Origin: Salvelinus alpinus
Lineage: Eukaryota > Chordata > Actinopteri > Salmoniformes > Salmonidae
Length of the DNA stretch: 64,000 bases
Assembly (NCBI RefSeq): GCF_045679555.1
Contig: NC_092089.1
Span: 2,060,663 to 2,124,662, forward strand
Reading direction: 5' to 3'
The notes below the pieces were generated by a model that was given only the letters and a program-made list of their open reading frames with translations, was not told the origin of the DNA and did no database searches. A program made the translations under genes and the position numbers. Each line of letters opens with the position of its first letter. Position 1 is the stretch's first letter. Of this stretch, positions 1 to 12,600 are shown in pieces.

Positions 1-3000
1 CAGTGTGGGAGCATATTGTTACAGGGTGTGCAGTGTGGGAGCATGTTGTTACTGGGTGTGCAGTGTGGGAGCATGTTGTTACAGGGTGTGTAGTGTGGGA
101 GCATGTTATTACAGGGTGTGTAGTGTGGGAGCATGTTATTACAGGGTGTGTAGTGTGGGAGCATGTTGTTACTGGGTGTGTAGTGTGGGAGCATGTTGTT
201 ACAGGGCGTGTAGTGTGGGAGCATGTAATTACAGGGTGTGTAGTGTGGGAGCATGTTGTTACTGGGTGTGCAGTGTGGGAGCATGTTGTTACAGGGTGTG
301 TAGTGTGGGAGCATGTTATTACAGGGTGTGTAGTGTGGGAGCATGTTATTACAGGGTGTGTAGTGTGGGAGCATGTTGTTACTGGGTGTGTAGTGTGGGA
401 GCATGTTATTACAGGGCGTGTAGTGTGGGAGCATGTAATTACAGGGTGTGTAGTGTGAGAACATGTTATTACAGGGTGTGTAGTGTGGGAACATGTTATT
501 ACAGGGTGTGTAGTGTGAGAACATGTTATTACAGGGTGTGTAGTGTGGGAACATGTTATTACAGGGTGTGTAGTGTGAGAACATGTTATTACAGGGTGTG
601 TAGTGTGAGAACATGTTATTACAGGGTGTGTAGTGTGGGAGCATGTTGTTACAGGGTGTGTAGTGTGGGAGCATGTTGTTACAGGGTGTGTAGTGTGGGT
701 AGACATAAAACATGTTATTACAGGGTGTGTAGTGTGAGAACATGTTATTACAGGGTGTGTAGTGTGGGAGCATGTTGTTACAGGGTGTGTAGTGTGGGTA
801 GACATAAAACATGTTATTACAGGGTGTGTAGTGTGGGAGCATGTTATTACAGGGTGTGTAGTGTGGGAACATGTTATTACAGGGTGTGCAGTGGGAGCAT
901 GTTGTTACTGGGTGTGCAGTGTGGGAGTATGTTGTTACTGGGTGTGCAGTGTGGGAGCATGTTGTTACTGGGTGTGCAGTGTGGGAGCATGTTGTTACTG
1001 GGTGTGCAGTGTGGGAGCATATTGTTACAGGGTGTGCAGTGTGGGAGCATGTTGTTACTGGGTGTACAGTGTGGGAGCATGTTGTTACAGGGTGTGTAGT
1101 GTGGGAGCATGTTGTTACAGGGTGTGTAGTGTGGGAGCATGTTGTTACTGGGTGTGTAGTGTGGGTAGACATAAAACATGTTGTTACAGGGTGTGTAGTG
1201 TGGGTAGACATAAAACATGTTATTACAGGGTGTGTAGTGTGGGAGCATGTTGTTACTGGGTGTGCAGTGTGGGAGCATGTTATTACAGGGTGTGCAGTGG
1301 GAGCATGTTGTTACTGGGTGTGCAGTGTGGGAGCATGTTGTTACTGGGTGTGCAGTGTGGGAGCATGTTATTACAGGGTGTGCAGTGGGAGCATGTTGTT
1401 ACTGGGTGTGCAGTGGGAGCATGTTACTGGGTGTGCAGTGTGGGAGCATGTTGTTACTGGGTGTGCAGTGTGGGAGCATGTTATTACAGGGTGTGCAGTG
1501 GGAGCATGTTGTTACTGGGTGTGCAGTGTGGGAGCATGTTGTTACTGGGTGTGCAGTGTGGGAGCATGTTGTTACTGGGTGTGCAGTGTGGGAGCATGTT
1601 GTTACTGGGTGTGCAGTGTGGGAGCATATTGTTACAGGGTGTGCAGTGTGGGAGCATGTTGTTACTGGGTGTGCAGTGTGGGAGCATGTTGTTACAGGGT
1701 GTGTAGTGTGGGAGCATGTTATTACAGGGTGTGTAGTGTGGGAGCATGTTATTACAGGGTGTGTAGTGTGGGAGCATGTTGTTACTGGGTGTGTAGTGTG
1801 GGAGCATGTTGTTACAGGGCGTGTAGTGTGGGAGCATGTAATTACAGGGTGTGTAGTGTGGGAGCATGTTGTTACTGGGTGTGCAGTGTGGGAGCATGTT
1901 GTTACAGGGTGTGTAGTGTGGGAGCATGTTATTACAGGGTGTGTAGTGTGGGAGCATGTTATTACAGGGTGTGTAGTGTGGGAGCATGTTGTTACTGGGT
2001 GTGTAGTGTGGGAGCATGTTATTACAGGGCGTGTAGTGTGGGAGCATGTAATTACAGGGTGTGTAGTGTGAGAACATGTTATTACAGGGTGTGTAGTGTG
2101 GGAACATGTTATTACAGGGTGTGTAGTGTGAGAACATGTTATTACAGGGTGTGTAGTGTGGGAACATGTTATTACAGGGTGTGTAGTGTGAGAACATGTT
2201 ATTACAGGGTGTGTAGTGTGAGAACATGTTATTACAGGGTGTGTAGTGTGGGAGCATGTTGTTACAGGGTGTGTAGTGTGGGAGCATGTTGTTACAGGGT
2301 GTGTAGTGTGGGTAGACATAAAACATGTTATTACAGGGTGTGTAGTGTGAGAACATGTTATTACAGGGTGTGTAGTGTGGGAGCATGTTGTTACAGGGTG
2401 TGTAGTGTGGGTAGACATAAAACATGTTATTACAGGGTGTGTAGTGTGGGAGCATGTTATTACAGGGTGTGTAGTGTGGGAACATGTTATTACAGGGTGT
2501 GTAGTGTGGGAACATGTTATTACAGGGTGTGTAGTGTGGGAACATGTTATTACAGGGTGTGTAGTGTGGGAGCATGTTATTACAGGGTGTGTAGTGTGAG
2601 AACATGTTATTACAGGGTGTGTAGTGTGGGAGCATGTTATTACAGAGTGTGTAGTGTGGGAGCATGTTATTACAGGGTGTGTAGTGTGGGAGCATGTTGT
2701 TACAGGGTGTGTAGTGTGGGAACATGTTATTACAGGGTGTGTAGTGTGGGAACATGTTGTTACAGGGTGTGTAGTGTGGGAACATGTTATTGCAGGGTGT
2801 CTAGTGTGGGAACATGTTATTACAGGGTGTGTAGTGTGAGAACATGTTATTACAGGGTGTGTAGTGTGGGAGCATGTTATTACAGGGTGTGTAGTGTGGG
2901 AACATGTTATTACAGGGTGTGTAGTGTGAGAACATGTTATTACAGGGTGTGTAGTGTGGGAGCATGTTATTACAGGGTGTGTAGTGTGGGAACATGTTAT

Positions 3001-3525
3001 TACAGGGTGTGCAGTGTGGGAGCATGTTGTTACAGGGTGTGTAGTGTGGGTAGACATAAAACATGTTATTACAGGGTGTGTAGTGTGGGAGCATGTTATT
3101 ACAGGGTGTGTAGTGTGGGAGCATGTTGTTACAGGGTGTGTAGTGTGAGAACATGTTATTACAGGGTGTGTAGTGTGGGAACATGTTATTACAGGGTGTG
3201 TCGTGTGGGAACATGTTATTACAGGGTGTGTAGTGTGGGAACATGTTATTACAGGGTGTGTAGTGTGGGAGCATGTTATTACAGGGTGTGTAGTGTGGTA
3301 ACATGTTATTACAGGGTGTGTAGTGTGGGAACATGTTATTACAGGGTGTGTAGTGTGGGAACATGTTGTTACAGGGTGTGTAGTGTGGGAACATGTTATT
3401 ACAGGGTGTGTAGTGTGGGAGCATGTTATTACAGGGTGTGTAGTGTGGGAACATGTTATTACAGGGTGTGTAGTGTGGGAGCATGTTATTACAGGGTGTG
3501 TAGTGTGGGTAGACATAAAACATGT
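1..3525. repeat. 30-bp minisatellite array with higher-order duplication
   Basis: More than 110 head-to-tail copies of a 30-bp unit (form tagtgtgggagcatgttatt followed by acagggtgtg) fill the window from its first base, so the array continues outside. Variants include cag/tag starts, actggg/acaggg, gagaaca/gggagca, and a longer unit carrying ggtagacataaaac. Because 30 is divisible by 3, long open frames exist on both strands, but they only encode 10-residue repeats and are not genes. The order of variants in 1 to about 885 recurs from 1614 to about 2498. The array lies directly downstream of the 3' end of epb41l4b. Confidence 0.97.
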
Positions 3526-3696
3526 TCCTTTTAAAATAACACTTCAGCAAAGTCTTTTGTATGCAAATCTAGAAAGGTTGACTGCATTATGTACAGTAAA
3601 TGCAGACTGCTGAGTGCAGCCAGTGGACGTGGGACTCCTGAAGGTCGTCTCGCACCAGGTCCATGAGGCATCCATGATGTCACAAGGGTCACGGAC

Positions 3697-6600
3697 TCAG
3701 AGCTCCGTCATCAGGAGAGCCCTGAGAATCTTCTCTCTGCCCAACCTCATCTCTTCCCCGCTAAACACAGACACACACACAGACAGACACACACACACAC
3801 ACACAGATCATCAAGAGGAATGTTACATGACTGAGATTTGTGTGTTAAGTGTGTCTGTAACCTGAGTGTGTCTGTAACCTGAGTGTGTGTGTAACCTGAG
3901 TGTGTGTGTAACCTGAGTGTGTGTTACCTGTTGGTGTGAGAGGCGAGGCAGGGTACCAGGGGAGGGATGGAGGTGTGGTAGTAGGAAGGGGAGAGGTGGG
4001 GAGAGGCAGAACGCTCACAGCATGGACTCCTCAGCTCCAGTATCGGCATGTCCATCTGCAACACACACAAAACAGTTTAGTTCACAATCCACTATTATCC
4101 TGGTATTTGCTTAGAAATGACAAGGCTCTGATCCAAATGGGCAAATGCTCTGCTATGAAAAGTGTGTGTTGCTGAGTGCTCTGGGGTATGATAACCTGTG
4201 TGTTTGTTTCCTGAGGGTATATGGAGGGTTGTGTCTGGTTGTCCAGTGAGTTGTTAGATCCACACTTCCCAGTGCTCCGGGAAGAGATCGCTGCAAGGGC
4301 CTCTGGGAGATTATCCTCGTCCTCATGGTTACTGAGGACCAATTACAGGACAGTGTTCAGCCACAGCATTCTAATGTATCACGAGTAGTGAATAACTAAC
4401 ATCATAGGTTTTTGTGTAGAGTGGCTAGGTTATGACAGTACTTTGAGTACAGGACACAGCTGTGAGCATCGTATGGAATCCCAGAGCAGGTTGTGAATAC
4501 CCTGCCATACTTACAAGCTGAACTGCCTGACCAGTCTTTTCCTGCGGTTGGTGTTAGGGTTCGACTTGGCGGGTCTGTCTGTGGTTGAGTTGTGGTCAGG
4601 GCGGAGGGATGTTTTCTCTGTGGTCAGACTGGAAGTGGCAGAGTCTCTAGAGTCCTGACTGGAGCTCTGATACCTGAGACACACACATACCATTATCATC
4701 CACCATCAAACACACACACTGGGAGGAGTATTGTATCACTGCTACTACTGGCCTGTCATTGATCTCCTGACTACAGGTCTTCCCTCTGGGCGTCAGCGGA
4801 GCATCCTTCATCAAGAGAGGAAGAAGAGGAGAGGACAGGAGGATGACAGAGGAGAAGAGGATGACAGAGGAGAAGAGAAGGGGAGGATGGGAGAAGAGGA
4901 GAGGACGATGACATAGGAGAAGTGGAGGATGAGAGAGGAGAAGAGGAGAGGACAGGAGGATGACAGAGGAGGATGAGAGAGGACAGGAGGATGACAGAGG
5001 AGGATGAGAGAGGAGAAGAGGAGGATGAGAGAAGAGGAGAGGACAGGGGGATGACAGGAGAAGAGGAGAGGACAGGAGGATGACAGAGGAGGATGAGAGA
5101 GGAGAAGAGGAGGATGAGAGAAGAGGAGAGGACAGGGGGATGACAGGAGAAGAGGAGAGGACAGGAGGACGACAGAGGAGAAGAGGACAAGAGAATGAGA
5201 GAGGATGTAAGCTTTTACACGGCTACTGCAAACACACACTCAATAGGGTCAGAACTCACTCTATAGACAGCCTCCATCACTAGGTGTCAGTACTCACTCT
5301 ATAGACAGCCTCCATCACTAGGTGTCAGTACTCACTCTATAGACAGCCTCCGTCACTAGGTGTCAGTACTCACTCTATAGACAGCCTCCATCACTAGGTG
5401 TCAGTACTCACTCTATGGACAGCCTCCGTCACTAGGTGTCAGTACTCACTCTATAGACAGCCTCCGTCACTAGGTGTCAGTACTCACTCTATAGACAGCC
5501 TCCATCACTAGGTGTCAGTACTCACTCTATAGACAGCCTCCATCACTAGGGGTCAGTCCTCACTCTATAGACAGCCTCCATCACTAGGGGTCAGTCCTCA
5601 CTCTATAGACAGCCTCCATCACTAGGGGTCAGTACTCACTCTATGGACAGCCTCCGTCACTCACTAGGTGTCAGTACTCACTTTATAGACAGCCTCCATC
5701 ACTAGGGGTTAGTACTCACTCTATAGACAGCCTCCGTCACTAGGTGTCAGTACTCACTCTATGGACAGCCTCCGTCACTAGGGGTCAGTCCTCACTCTAT
5801 AGACAGCCTCCATCACTAGGGGTCAGTCCTCACTCTATAGACAGCCTCCGTCACTCACTAGGTGTCAGTACTCACTTTATAGACAGCCTCCATCACTAGG
5901 GGTTAGTACTCACTCTATAGACAGCCTCCATCACTAGGGGTTAGTACTCACTCTATAGACAGCCTCCATCACTAGGGGTTAGTACTCACTCTATAGACAG
6001 CCTCCATCACTAGGGGTTAGTACTCACTCTATAGACAGCCTCCATCACTAGGGGTCAGTACTCAGTCTATAGACAGCCTCCATCACTAGGTGTCAGTACT
6101 CAGTCTATAGACAGCCTCCATCACTAGGTGTCAGTACTCACTCTATAGACAGCCTCCATCACTAGGGGTTAGTACTCACTCTATAGACAGCCTCCATCAC
6201 TAGGGGTCAGTACTCACTCTATAGACAGCCTCCATCACTAGGGGTCAGTACTCACTCTATAGACAGCCTCCATCACTAGGTGTCAGTACTCACTCTATAG
6301 ACAGCCTCCATCACTAGGGGGCAGTACTCACTCTAAAGACAGCCTCCATCACTAGGTGTCAGTACTCACTCTATAGACAGCCTCCATCACTAGGTGTCAA
6401 TACTCAGTCTATAGACAGCCTCCATCACTAGGGGTCAGAACTCACTCTATAGACAGCCTCCATCACTAGGTGTCAGTACTCACTCTATAGACAGCCTCCA
6501 TCACTAGGGGTCAGTACTCAGTCTATAGACAGCCTCCATCACTAGGGGTCAGTACTCAGTCTATGGACAGCCTCCATCACTAGGGGTCAGTACTCACTCT

Positions 6601-9600
6601 ATAGACAGCCTCCATCACTAGGTGTCAATACTCAGTCTATAGACAGCCTCCATCACTAGGTGTCAGTACTCACTCTATAGACAGCCTCCATCACTAGGTG
6701 TCAATACTCACTCTATAGACAGCCTCCATCACTAGGGGTCAGTACTCACTCTGAAGACAGCCTCCATCACTAGGTGTCAGTACTCACTCTATAGACAGCC
6801 TCCATCACTAGGGGTCAGTACTCACTCTAAAGACAGCCTCCATCTGAGCTTTGAAGATGTTACACTTGAGATGGTCTGGAGGGCTGCGGGGAGAGGAGGG
6901 CTGGAGAGACTTCTCAGACAACTGCTTCTCCTCTGCCTGAGAGATGAGAGATGAGAGATGGAGTCCAAATGTGTATTAAAATAACTGCTAAAATATGTCT
7001 GACCTGGTGTGTAACCGTACCTTGTTGTCCATGTTGACATGTAGTGAAGGCCAGGGAGAGGTGTTGCTGTCTGTCTCCAGGGGGTTGAGCAGACAGAGCT
7101 CCAACTCATCTACAGGACAGGGAGGGGCTCTGTGTTCTAAACACACACACAGTGTTAACATATAACCTGGCTGCCGTGGTGTCTGTAACCTGCCTGCCGT
7201 GGTGTCTGTAACCTGGCTGCCGTGGTGTGTATAACCTGGCTGCCGTGGTGTCTGTAACCTGCCTGCCGTGGTGTCTGTAACCTGGCTGCCGTGGTGTGTA
7301 TAACCTGGCTGCCGTGGTGTGTATAACCTGGCTGCCGTGGTGTCAGTAACCTGGCTGCCGTGGTGTGTATAACCTGGCTGCCGTGGTGTGTGTAACCTGG
7401 CTGCCGTGGTGTCTGTAACCTGGCTGCCGTGGTGTGTATAACCTGGCTGCCGTGGTGTCTGTAACCTGGCTGCCGTGGTGTCTGTAACCTGGCTGCCGTG
7501 GTGTGTATAACCTGGCTGCCGTGGTGTGTATAACCTGGCTGCCGTGGTGTGTATAACCTGCCTGCCGTGGTGTCTGTAACCTGGCTGCCGTGGTGTGTAT
7601 AACCTGGCTGCCGTGGTGTCTGTAACCTGGCTGCCGTGGTGTGTATAACCTGGCTGCCGTGGTGTGTATAACCTGGCTGCCGTGGTGTGTATAACCTGCC
7701 TGCCGTGGTGTCTGTAACCTGGCTGCCGTGGTGTGTATAACCTGGCTGCCGTGGTGTGTGTAACCTGGCTGCCGTGGTGTCTGTAACCTGGCTGCCGTGG
7801 TGTGTATAACCTGGCTGCCGTGGTGTCTGTAACCTGCCTGCCGTGGTGTCTGTAACCTGGCTGCCGTGGTGTGTATAACCTGGCTGCCGTGGTGTGTATA
7901 ACCTGGCTGCCGTGGTGTGTATAACCTGGCTGCCGTGGTGTCTGTAACCTGCCTGCCGTGGTGTCTGTAACCTGGCTGCCGTGGTGTGTATACCCGTGTG
8001 TGTGTGTATACTCACTGTTCTTGCTGTGTGTGTGACAGTAAGTCTCCTGGCTGTTGTCGTAGTGTGTGTGTCTGCGGTGGCGATGGTGTATGTTTCCAGA
8101 GTACGGCGTCTCGTTCTCCTCAACACTGAACTGCTGCTCCCCTCCCAGGACAGGACCACTCAGAGGGAAACTGGGGACAGCACATCACACTCACTCAAAC
8201 CCAGTCCAGAAACCCAGAACCAGACCAGCACCCTGTTCCACCTTCATTACCACAGTAACACCAGTTTTTAAAACCTCTTTGGTACACAGGCTGCTGAGGG
8301 GAGAGCAGCTCATGGAAACCACGTTTGATAACATTCTATGAGCCCATCTTCCCCAATTAAGGTACAATCAGCCACCTGTGCTTTGGTAGTCGGTGTGTGG
8401 TCTTGTGTGTGTGTGTGTGTGTATGGCACACCATTTTAACAATCAATCAGTGTGTGTGTGTGTGTACACGTGTACATTATTCAACTTCAGTGAAGGAGTT
8501 TAAGCAGTGTGTTTATTCAACAAGGCTGTAGCAACCAATCTAAGGCTGGTTGTGATAAGAGTAACAATTTTAAGGCAACAGGAAGGAATGTTGAGCATGA
8601 AGAGGATGTAAACACAATCAGCATTAACACAGGTAAACAAGGCTATTGATCTATGGGGGTTGATTAAGCTGAGTCAGAACCCCTCACACACAACATTCAT
8701 GTCTCTGAAGAACAAAGGCAGATATGGAAGTCTTGAGTCTATCGCTGCATAACATGACACCCTATTGTACTGTATATATTGCTGATAAGGATTTAACAAG
8801 AACATTTTCCTTCATCGTTTAGCTGAGATTTCCAAAGTAGCTATATTCCCCTACAGATGTAATGTAGAACCATGTGACCCCTAGTTACAGCAGTTTATGA
8901 TGACACAGACTACTTCACACACTCAAATGATTGGCATCTTACATTCAAACAATGAATCCTGATCTAGGATAACTTTTAAAACATGAAATTATTTGGCTTG
9001 CTCTAAAAGGATTTGGCTAAAAGCAAATCTACCCGCTAATAATTTTGTAAAGCATAAACGGAATTTCAATCTCACCCAGTTACATTTGAGGACTTTGTAG
9101 CATTCAGCCACTAAAGTATCAACAACAATTACATGAACTAACAAGGCACTGAACATCAAACATCATGGTCCAATCCACTAGGACAGAGATCTCTCTATGG
9201 TCTCTCTGTGTTTAACGTCTCTCTCTTTCTGTTAGGAGTCTCTGTCTCCACAGCATGGTGGTGGTGATCTGATGGAGAAGACACATGGTAGACAAGGCTG
9301 GTGTGTAATGATGGTGATGATGAGGAGGGTGATGAGGAGGAGGATGGCGAGGTATTTTGGTCCATGAGTCCACAACCAGAGTGTTTCTCTGTCCCCCAGT
9401 CTCTCTCTGTCTTCTGTATTCCAATTGTCTCCTATGCATGTGTGTATGCGTTAGAGTTTAGATTTAGAGGTGGGTTTGGGACAGGGTCCTGGGTCAGAGC
9501 TATAGAGGTTAGGGTGGAGGGGTCAGAGTGCAGTCATGACCTTGTCTCTGTACACAACACTGATGGATCCTGGGAAAGACCCGCTGGTCCTCTCTGGTAC

Positions 9601-12600
9601 TGACCGATGACTGGGCTCTTGACTCACTGCTACTGCGGCAGGCGCTCTGGACATGGGAAATTACACACATGGTACGCATACAGACACGGTAAGCATACAC
9701 ACACACAGCCTGTCTAAATGATGCAACACATGAATGATGTAACAGTGATATGAAGTGAAAGAGACATTCAAAAATAAAAAGATAGTGGAGATACCTGGCA
9801 GAGAGAAAGAGAGCACCTCTGAAATGAGAGAGAACTCTGGGGGCTAGGGGGACTCACTATACACCATTAAGAAGACAACTGCCTTACCTATGTGTGCGTC
9901 TGTCTGTCTGTCTGTCTGTCTCACCTGTGCGGGGATGTGTGTCCTGAGTGTTGTAGGTAGATGGGGGGTGTGAGGGCTGGGTGCCAAGGCTCCTGGGCTA
10001 TAGGGATGTTACGCTGGTACTGAACAGAGATAGATGGAGAAAAAGACTGAGAAAATTATATTCAGTTGAATATTGCAGATGCATTGCCATGGTAATCAGT
10101 CACAAAGGTATCCACTGACGTTTTCCTTTTTAACCTTCATATCCATGAGGAACCATTGTGTGTGTGTGTCTTACCGGGTGTAGACTAGGTTCGGGGCTGG
10201 TGTGGGCGCTGAAACAGAACAATATAACTGCTCAATAAGATTACATTTACATACAGATCATTAACCGAAACATATCTTCAATTTACTTACATTGTTATAA
10301 AATGTACATCTAGCTCATTACCATACTGCTCTGTAACATGAATAGAGGCGTAACATACAACTCCTTCAGAAAGGACTCACACCCCTGGACTTTCTCCACT
10401 TTGTTGTGTTACAGCCTGAATTAGAAAATGGATTAAATATACATTTGTTTTGCTCACCGGCCTACATAAAACACCTCATAATGTCCAAGTGGAATTATGT
10501 TTTCAGAAATGTTTACAAATTAATTACAAATCAAAAGCTGAAATGTCTTGAGTCAAGAATTATTCAACCCCTTAGTTTTGGCAAGCCTAAATAAATTCAG
10601 AAGTAAAAATGTGCTTAACATTTAAAATAAGTTGCATGGACTCACTGTGTGTGAAATAATAATATATTTTTTAAGACTACCTCATCTCTGTACCCCACAC
10701 ATACAGATAATTGTAAGGTCCCTCAGTCGAGCAGTGAAATACAAACAGATTCACCCACAAAGACCATGGAGGTTTTACAATGCCTCGTAAAGAAGGGCAA
10801 CTATTGGTATTTATTTTTATTTTTTATAAAGCAGACATGGAATATCCCTTTGAACATGATGAAGTTAATAATTACACTTTGGATGGTGTACCAATACACC
10901 CAGTCACTACAAAGATACAAGCGTCCTTCCTAACTCAGCTGCCAGAGAGGAAGAACACTGCTCAGGGATTTCACCATGAGGCCAATGGTGACTTTAAAAC
11001 AGTTAAAGAGTTTAAGGGCTGTGATAGGGGAGAACTGAGGATGGAAAAACATTGTAGTTACTCCACAATACAAACCTAATTGACGGCGTGAAAAGAAGGA
11101 TGCCTGTACAGAATACAAAATATTCCAAATATTCCTCCTGTTTGCAACACGGCACTAAATACTGCAATGTGGCAAAGCAATTCACTTTTTGTCCTGATTA
11201 CAAAGTGGTATGTTTGGAGCAAATCAAATATGCAACACATCACCAAATACCCCTCTGTATTTTCAAGGATAGTGGTGGCTGCAGCATGTTATGGGTATGC
11301 TTGTAATTGTTAAGGACTGGGGAGTTTTTCAGGAAAAATAAGAAAATGTAATGGAGCTAAGCACAGGAAAAATCCTAAAGGAAAACCTGGTTCAGTCTGC
11401 TTTCCACCAAACACTGGGAGATTAATTCACCTTTCAGCAGGACAATGACCTAAAACACAAGGCCAAATTTATACTGGGGTTGCTTACCAAGACAGTGAAT
11501 GTTCTGAGTTATAGTTTTTACTTAAATCTACTTGAAAATCTATGGCAAGACCTGAAAGTGAAAATGGTTGTCTAGCACTGATCAACAACCAATTTGACAG
11601 AGCTTGAAGTATTTAGAAAAAAATTAATAGGCAAATGTTGCACAATCCAGGTGTGGAAAGCTCATAGAGACTTACCCAGAAAGACTCTGGCAAAGGTGAT
11701 TCTAACGCTGCCAAAGGTGATTCTAACATGTATTGACTCAGGTGGTTGAATACTTATCTAATCAAGATACATTAGTGTTACATTTTTACAAATGTTAGAA
11801 TTTTTCTACCACTTTGACATTAGTATATTTTGTGTAGATTGTTGACAGAAAGTTACAATTAAATCCATTTAAACCCACTTTGTAACAACAACATGTGGAA
11901 AAAGGTCAAGGGTGTGCATACTTTCTAAGGGCTCTGTACATGCTTGGTTGTCCTGTGCTCTCAGGGACCCACCTGATATGTGGTGGTTTGGCTGGAGAGA
12001 GGGCTGTAGAGAGAGAGAGAAAGCCAGGTTAAATCAGGTCAGTGAATCAAGCACAGGAGAATTGACATGGGAAACTGCCTGTAAGGGTGTTTTACTGTAT
12101 GGGGGAACTGGGAGCTATAGGGATGTAGAGCTGTAGGGTATAGGATATAGTGTGTACTGGGGAGAATATACCAACCCTTGCCCCCCAGTGAGTGAGTGCG
12201 GGAGGGGTATCTCTTGCTGGGTCGCCTCTCAAACGTACTGGCCCTCCTCAGCCTCCCTCCGTGGGTCGCCTGGTACTCAGTCTTTCCACTGAGAAGGAGA
12301 GAGCAAACACTTTAAAGGGATACTTCAGGATTTTGGCAGTGAGTCAGATTAACTCGTTGATACCATTTTTATGTCCCTGCTGGGAGCTGTAGGGTATAGG
12401 CTATAGTGTGTACTGGGGAGAATATACCAACCCAGTTTAAAGGAATTTGCTAACTAGCTTTAGCGTAATTGCTAACTAGCATTAGCACAATGATTTGAAG
12501 TCTATGGTAACTGCTAGCATGCTAGTAGATCTCATAGACCTCCAATCATGTGCTAATGCCAGTTAGCATTGGCTCGTAAAACTGCTGATAACTTCCTTAA

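Noticed and set aside
3-3534. Long open frames (up to 887 codons) on both strands of the 30-bp array
   Set aside because: They arise because the unit length is divisible by three; the products are 10-residue repeats with no domain, and frames are open on both strands.
5180-5240. SRVKAYIL segment as the missing epb41l4b exon
   Set aside because: Only the SRV resembles the mammalian protein, the acceptor phase is wrong, and it runs into GA-rich repeat.
1-7996. CRISPR-like array
   Set aside because: Units are contiguous head-to-tail repeats with no unique spacers, in a vertebrate genome.
7155-8159. 334-codon minus-strand frame over the 23-bp array
   Set aside because: The true exon at 8170-8016 is read in a different frame that matches the EPB41L4B tail; the long frame is repeat-driven.
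9600-9655. Possible extra epb41l4b exon reading [14 protein letters not shown]
   Set aside because: The exons at 10019-9925 and 8170-8016 join in frame without it and match the family order.
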